64,000 nt of DNA, from NCBI GenBank assembly GCA_963930655.1, contig OZ005621.1:15859001-15923000 (forward strand). The letters run 5' to 3'. Of the stretch, positions 63,770-64,000 are shown one piece after another. The DNA comes from Myrica gale (taxonomy: Eukaryota; Streptophyta; Magnoliopsida; Fagales; Myricaceae). The position numbers and the translations under genes were made by a program. The stretch's first letter is position 1; each line of letters begins with the position of its first letter. The notes beneath the pieces are model-generated. The model was not told the origin of the DNA and ran no database searches. It saw only the letters and a program-made list of their open reading frames with translations.

Positions 63770-63967
63770 TGTAACGACTCAAGGAAGCGCTAGCCACATC
63801 TGCACTTTGAATTTAAAAACGATTAGTCAAGATTACTTTTAAAGCCCCTTGAAATCTTTATAAGGCCCAGTTCAACTAGTAAGGTCTCAATATTTGATTT
63901 GGTCCTTATAGAACTCATTTCTCATTCTCTTTCTTCTCTCACTCTATGTGGGATTCGGGGTATCACA
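63770..63967 (+). mobile_element. Solo LTR of a small LTR element, TSD TTAAG
   Basis: 198 bp starting TGTAACGACTCAAGGAAGCG and ending GATTCGGGGTATCACA, flanked by TTAAG on both sides (63765-63769 and 63968-63972). TG...CA ends plus a 5-bp duplication fit a solo LTR; the size suggests a TRIM-like family. It lies in the intron after exon 2 of the DUF1308 gene. Confidence 0.75.
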
Positions 63968-64000
63968 TTAAGTGTGGGAGCATTGGTAATTATGAATCTG

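Overview
The window is plant nuclear DNA, most likely from a eudicot. It has AT-rich intergenic sequence, GT-AG introns, plant-specific families (a MIZU-KUSSEI 1/DUF617 gene and a 13-exon GH1 beta-glucosidase) and many plant retrotransposons and MITEs. The species cannot be named from the sequence alone.

Host genes. Five are recognisable: (1) DR1/NC2-beta (NF-YB13-like), 9596-13611, +, five exons, intact. (2) A MIZ1-type DUF617 gene, 16049-16837, +, single exon, intact. (3) A kinesin-8 (KIN-8A-like) gene, 40026-30560, -, seven exons. It is a pseudogene: a young Ty3/Gypsy element splits exon 1, exon 3 has a stop codon, switch II is altered and exon 6 changes frame. (4) A GH1 beta-glucosidase, 48960-53269, +. 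All 13 exons and both catalytic motifs are present, but exon 9 is one base short. (5) The first two exons of a DUF1308/UPF0415 gene, 61832-63668, +, which runs off the right edge.

Layout. 1-8850 is a transposon graveyard: an old Copia LTR, a MULE relic with a hAT-type element inside it, a Gypsy gag relic and a Tourist-like MITE. 9-21 kb holds DR1 and MIZ1, with foldback elements between and after them. 21.5-30.5 kb is a complete-length Copia element (1.3-kb LTRs, TSD GTTTT) inserted just past the kinesin stop codon. 30.5-40 kb is the kinesin, with a 5.3-kb chromodomain-type Gypsy element in exon 1 (TSD GCTTC). 41.9-47.5 kb is a gag-only, Sirevirus-like Copia element (TSD GAGTG) carrying a nested foldback element. 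49-53.3 kb is the beta-glucosidase, with a LINE tail in intron 2. 54.3-58.2 kb is a decayed L1-type LINE. 58.3-58.5 kb is a strong MIRNA-like hairpin. 59.4 kb is a CACTA fragment. 61.8-64 kb is the DUF1308 gene, whose introns hold a chloroplast-type trnF copy and a 198-bp solo LTR (TSD TTAAG).

The genes do not form a pathway: transcriptional repressor, root hydrotropism-family protein, microtubule motor, glycosidase and an uncharacterised protein. The strongest signals for follow-up are the unassigned hairpin at 58309-58472 and the kinesin gene caught in the process of decay. All comparisons were made by eye.
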